NCBI GenBank assembly: GCA_022508705.1
Contig: JAFLUO010000015.1
Location: 2,849-24,572, forward strand
DNA from: Oscillospiraceae bacterium
GTDB lineage: Bacteria > Bacillota > Clostridia > Oscillospirales > Acutalibacteraceae
Direction: 5' to 3'
DNA: 21,724 nucleotides
Positions 21,660 through 21,724 of the stretch are shown here, one piece after another. The translations under genes and the position numbers were made by a program. Every line of letters starts with the position of its first letter. The stretch's first letter is position 1. The notes under the pieces were generated by a model. It had not been told where the DNA came from. It saw only the letters and a list, made by a program, of their open reading frames with translations, and made no database searches.

Positions 21660-21724
21660 TTAAAGTTTTTTCTTCATACAGATTGATTCTTCCATATCAG
21701 CATATTGCCCATAATTTGGTATGA
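21660..21724 (-). CDS. C-terminal end of an unidentified gene, cut by window edge
   Basis: On the minus strand one frame is open from the window edge to a TAA at 21660-21662. It reads about 20 residues ending ADMEESICMKKKL, while the other two frames hit stops quickly. It ends 59 bases before the phosphorylase start, a normal intergenic distance. The stretch is too short to identify; it could be the end of an acetyltransferase or another small enzyme, but nothing here proves that. Confidence 0.4.
   Translation of the reverse strand, partial: IPNYGQYADMEESICMKKKL

Noticed and set aside
21604..21660. AATACCCT/AGGGTGTT stem upstream of the phosphorylase gene as a terminator or riboswitch
   Set aside because: It has only 8 pairs with a wobble, a loop of about 18 bases and no T-run; too weak to call and too short for a known riboswitch.
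1..21724. tRNA, rRNA, CRISPR array, insertion sequence, prophage or toxin-antitoxin locus
   Set aside because: No regularly spaced repeats, transposase or integrase motifs, or cloverleaf-like sequences were seen; nearly all DNA is accounted for by housekeeping and sporulation genes.

Overview
The window comes from the chromosome of a spore-forming, low-GC Gram-positive anaerobe of the Clostridia type, probably Oscillospirales/Ruminococcaceae-like. That placement is inferred from gene order and protein character, not from a search. Support comes from the Gram-positive dcw gene order (mraZ, rsmH, ftsL, PASTA-PBP, murE and so on), three spore-specific families (YqfC, YqfD, YlbJ), a MurE of the diaminopimelate type, and AT-rich intergenic DNA with consensus sigma-A promoters. 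Nearly everything is on the minus strand, so the window is best read from right to left.

Right end (about 21724-18624), metabolism: the last residues of an unidentified gene, then an AT-rich nucleoside phosphorylase gene with its own terminator. A two-gene operon follows, pncB-ppa (NAD salvage plus the pyrophosphatase that removes its PPi product), with a clear promoter and a textbook terminator.

Centre (18559-4400), the division and cell wall (dcw) cluster: a strong promoter with AGTGG boxes precedes mraZ, rsmH, ftsL, a class B PBP with two PASTA domains, murE, murF, mraY, ftsW, murG, murA, ftsQ/divIB and ftsZ. The genes are tightly packed (4- to 44-base overlaps or gaps of a few bases) except at four places: ftsL/PBP (hairpin), PBP/murE (22 bases), murG/murA (hairpin covering the murA ribosome site) and ftsQ/ftsZ (a separate ftsZ promoter). 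Together these genes make lipid II from UDP-GlcNAc and UDP-MurNAc-dipeptide and build the septal synthase FtsW-PBP-FtsL-FtsQ around the FtsZ ring. murD, murC, murB and ftsA are absent from the cluster.

Left end (4382-1), sporulation and RNA quality control: ylbJ and a 72-residue four-cysteine protein are the only plus-strand genes. They converge on ftsZ at a shared terminator. Divergent from ylbJ runs yqfC-yqfD-phoH-ybeY, with ybeY cut by the window edge.

No tRNA, rRNA, insertion sequence, prophage, CRISPR array or defence locus was seen. I did not find an entirely new multi-gene system. The most interesting leads are regulatory (the murA ribosome-site hairpin, the mraZ operator, the ftsL/PBP hairpin) and the small cysteine protein with its own promoter. 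No gene-free stretch exceeds 300 bases; the longest (18436-18679) holds the ppa terminator and the dcw promoter/operator.
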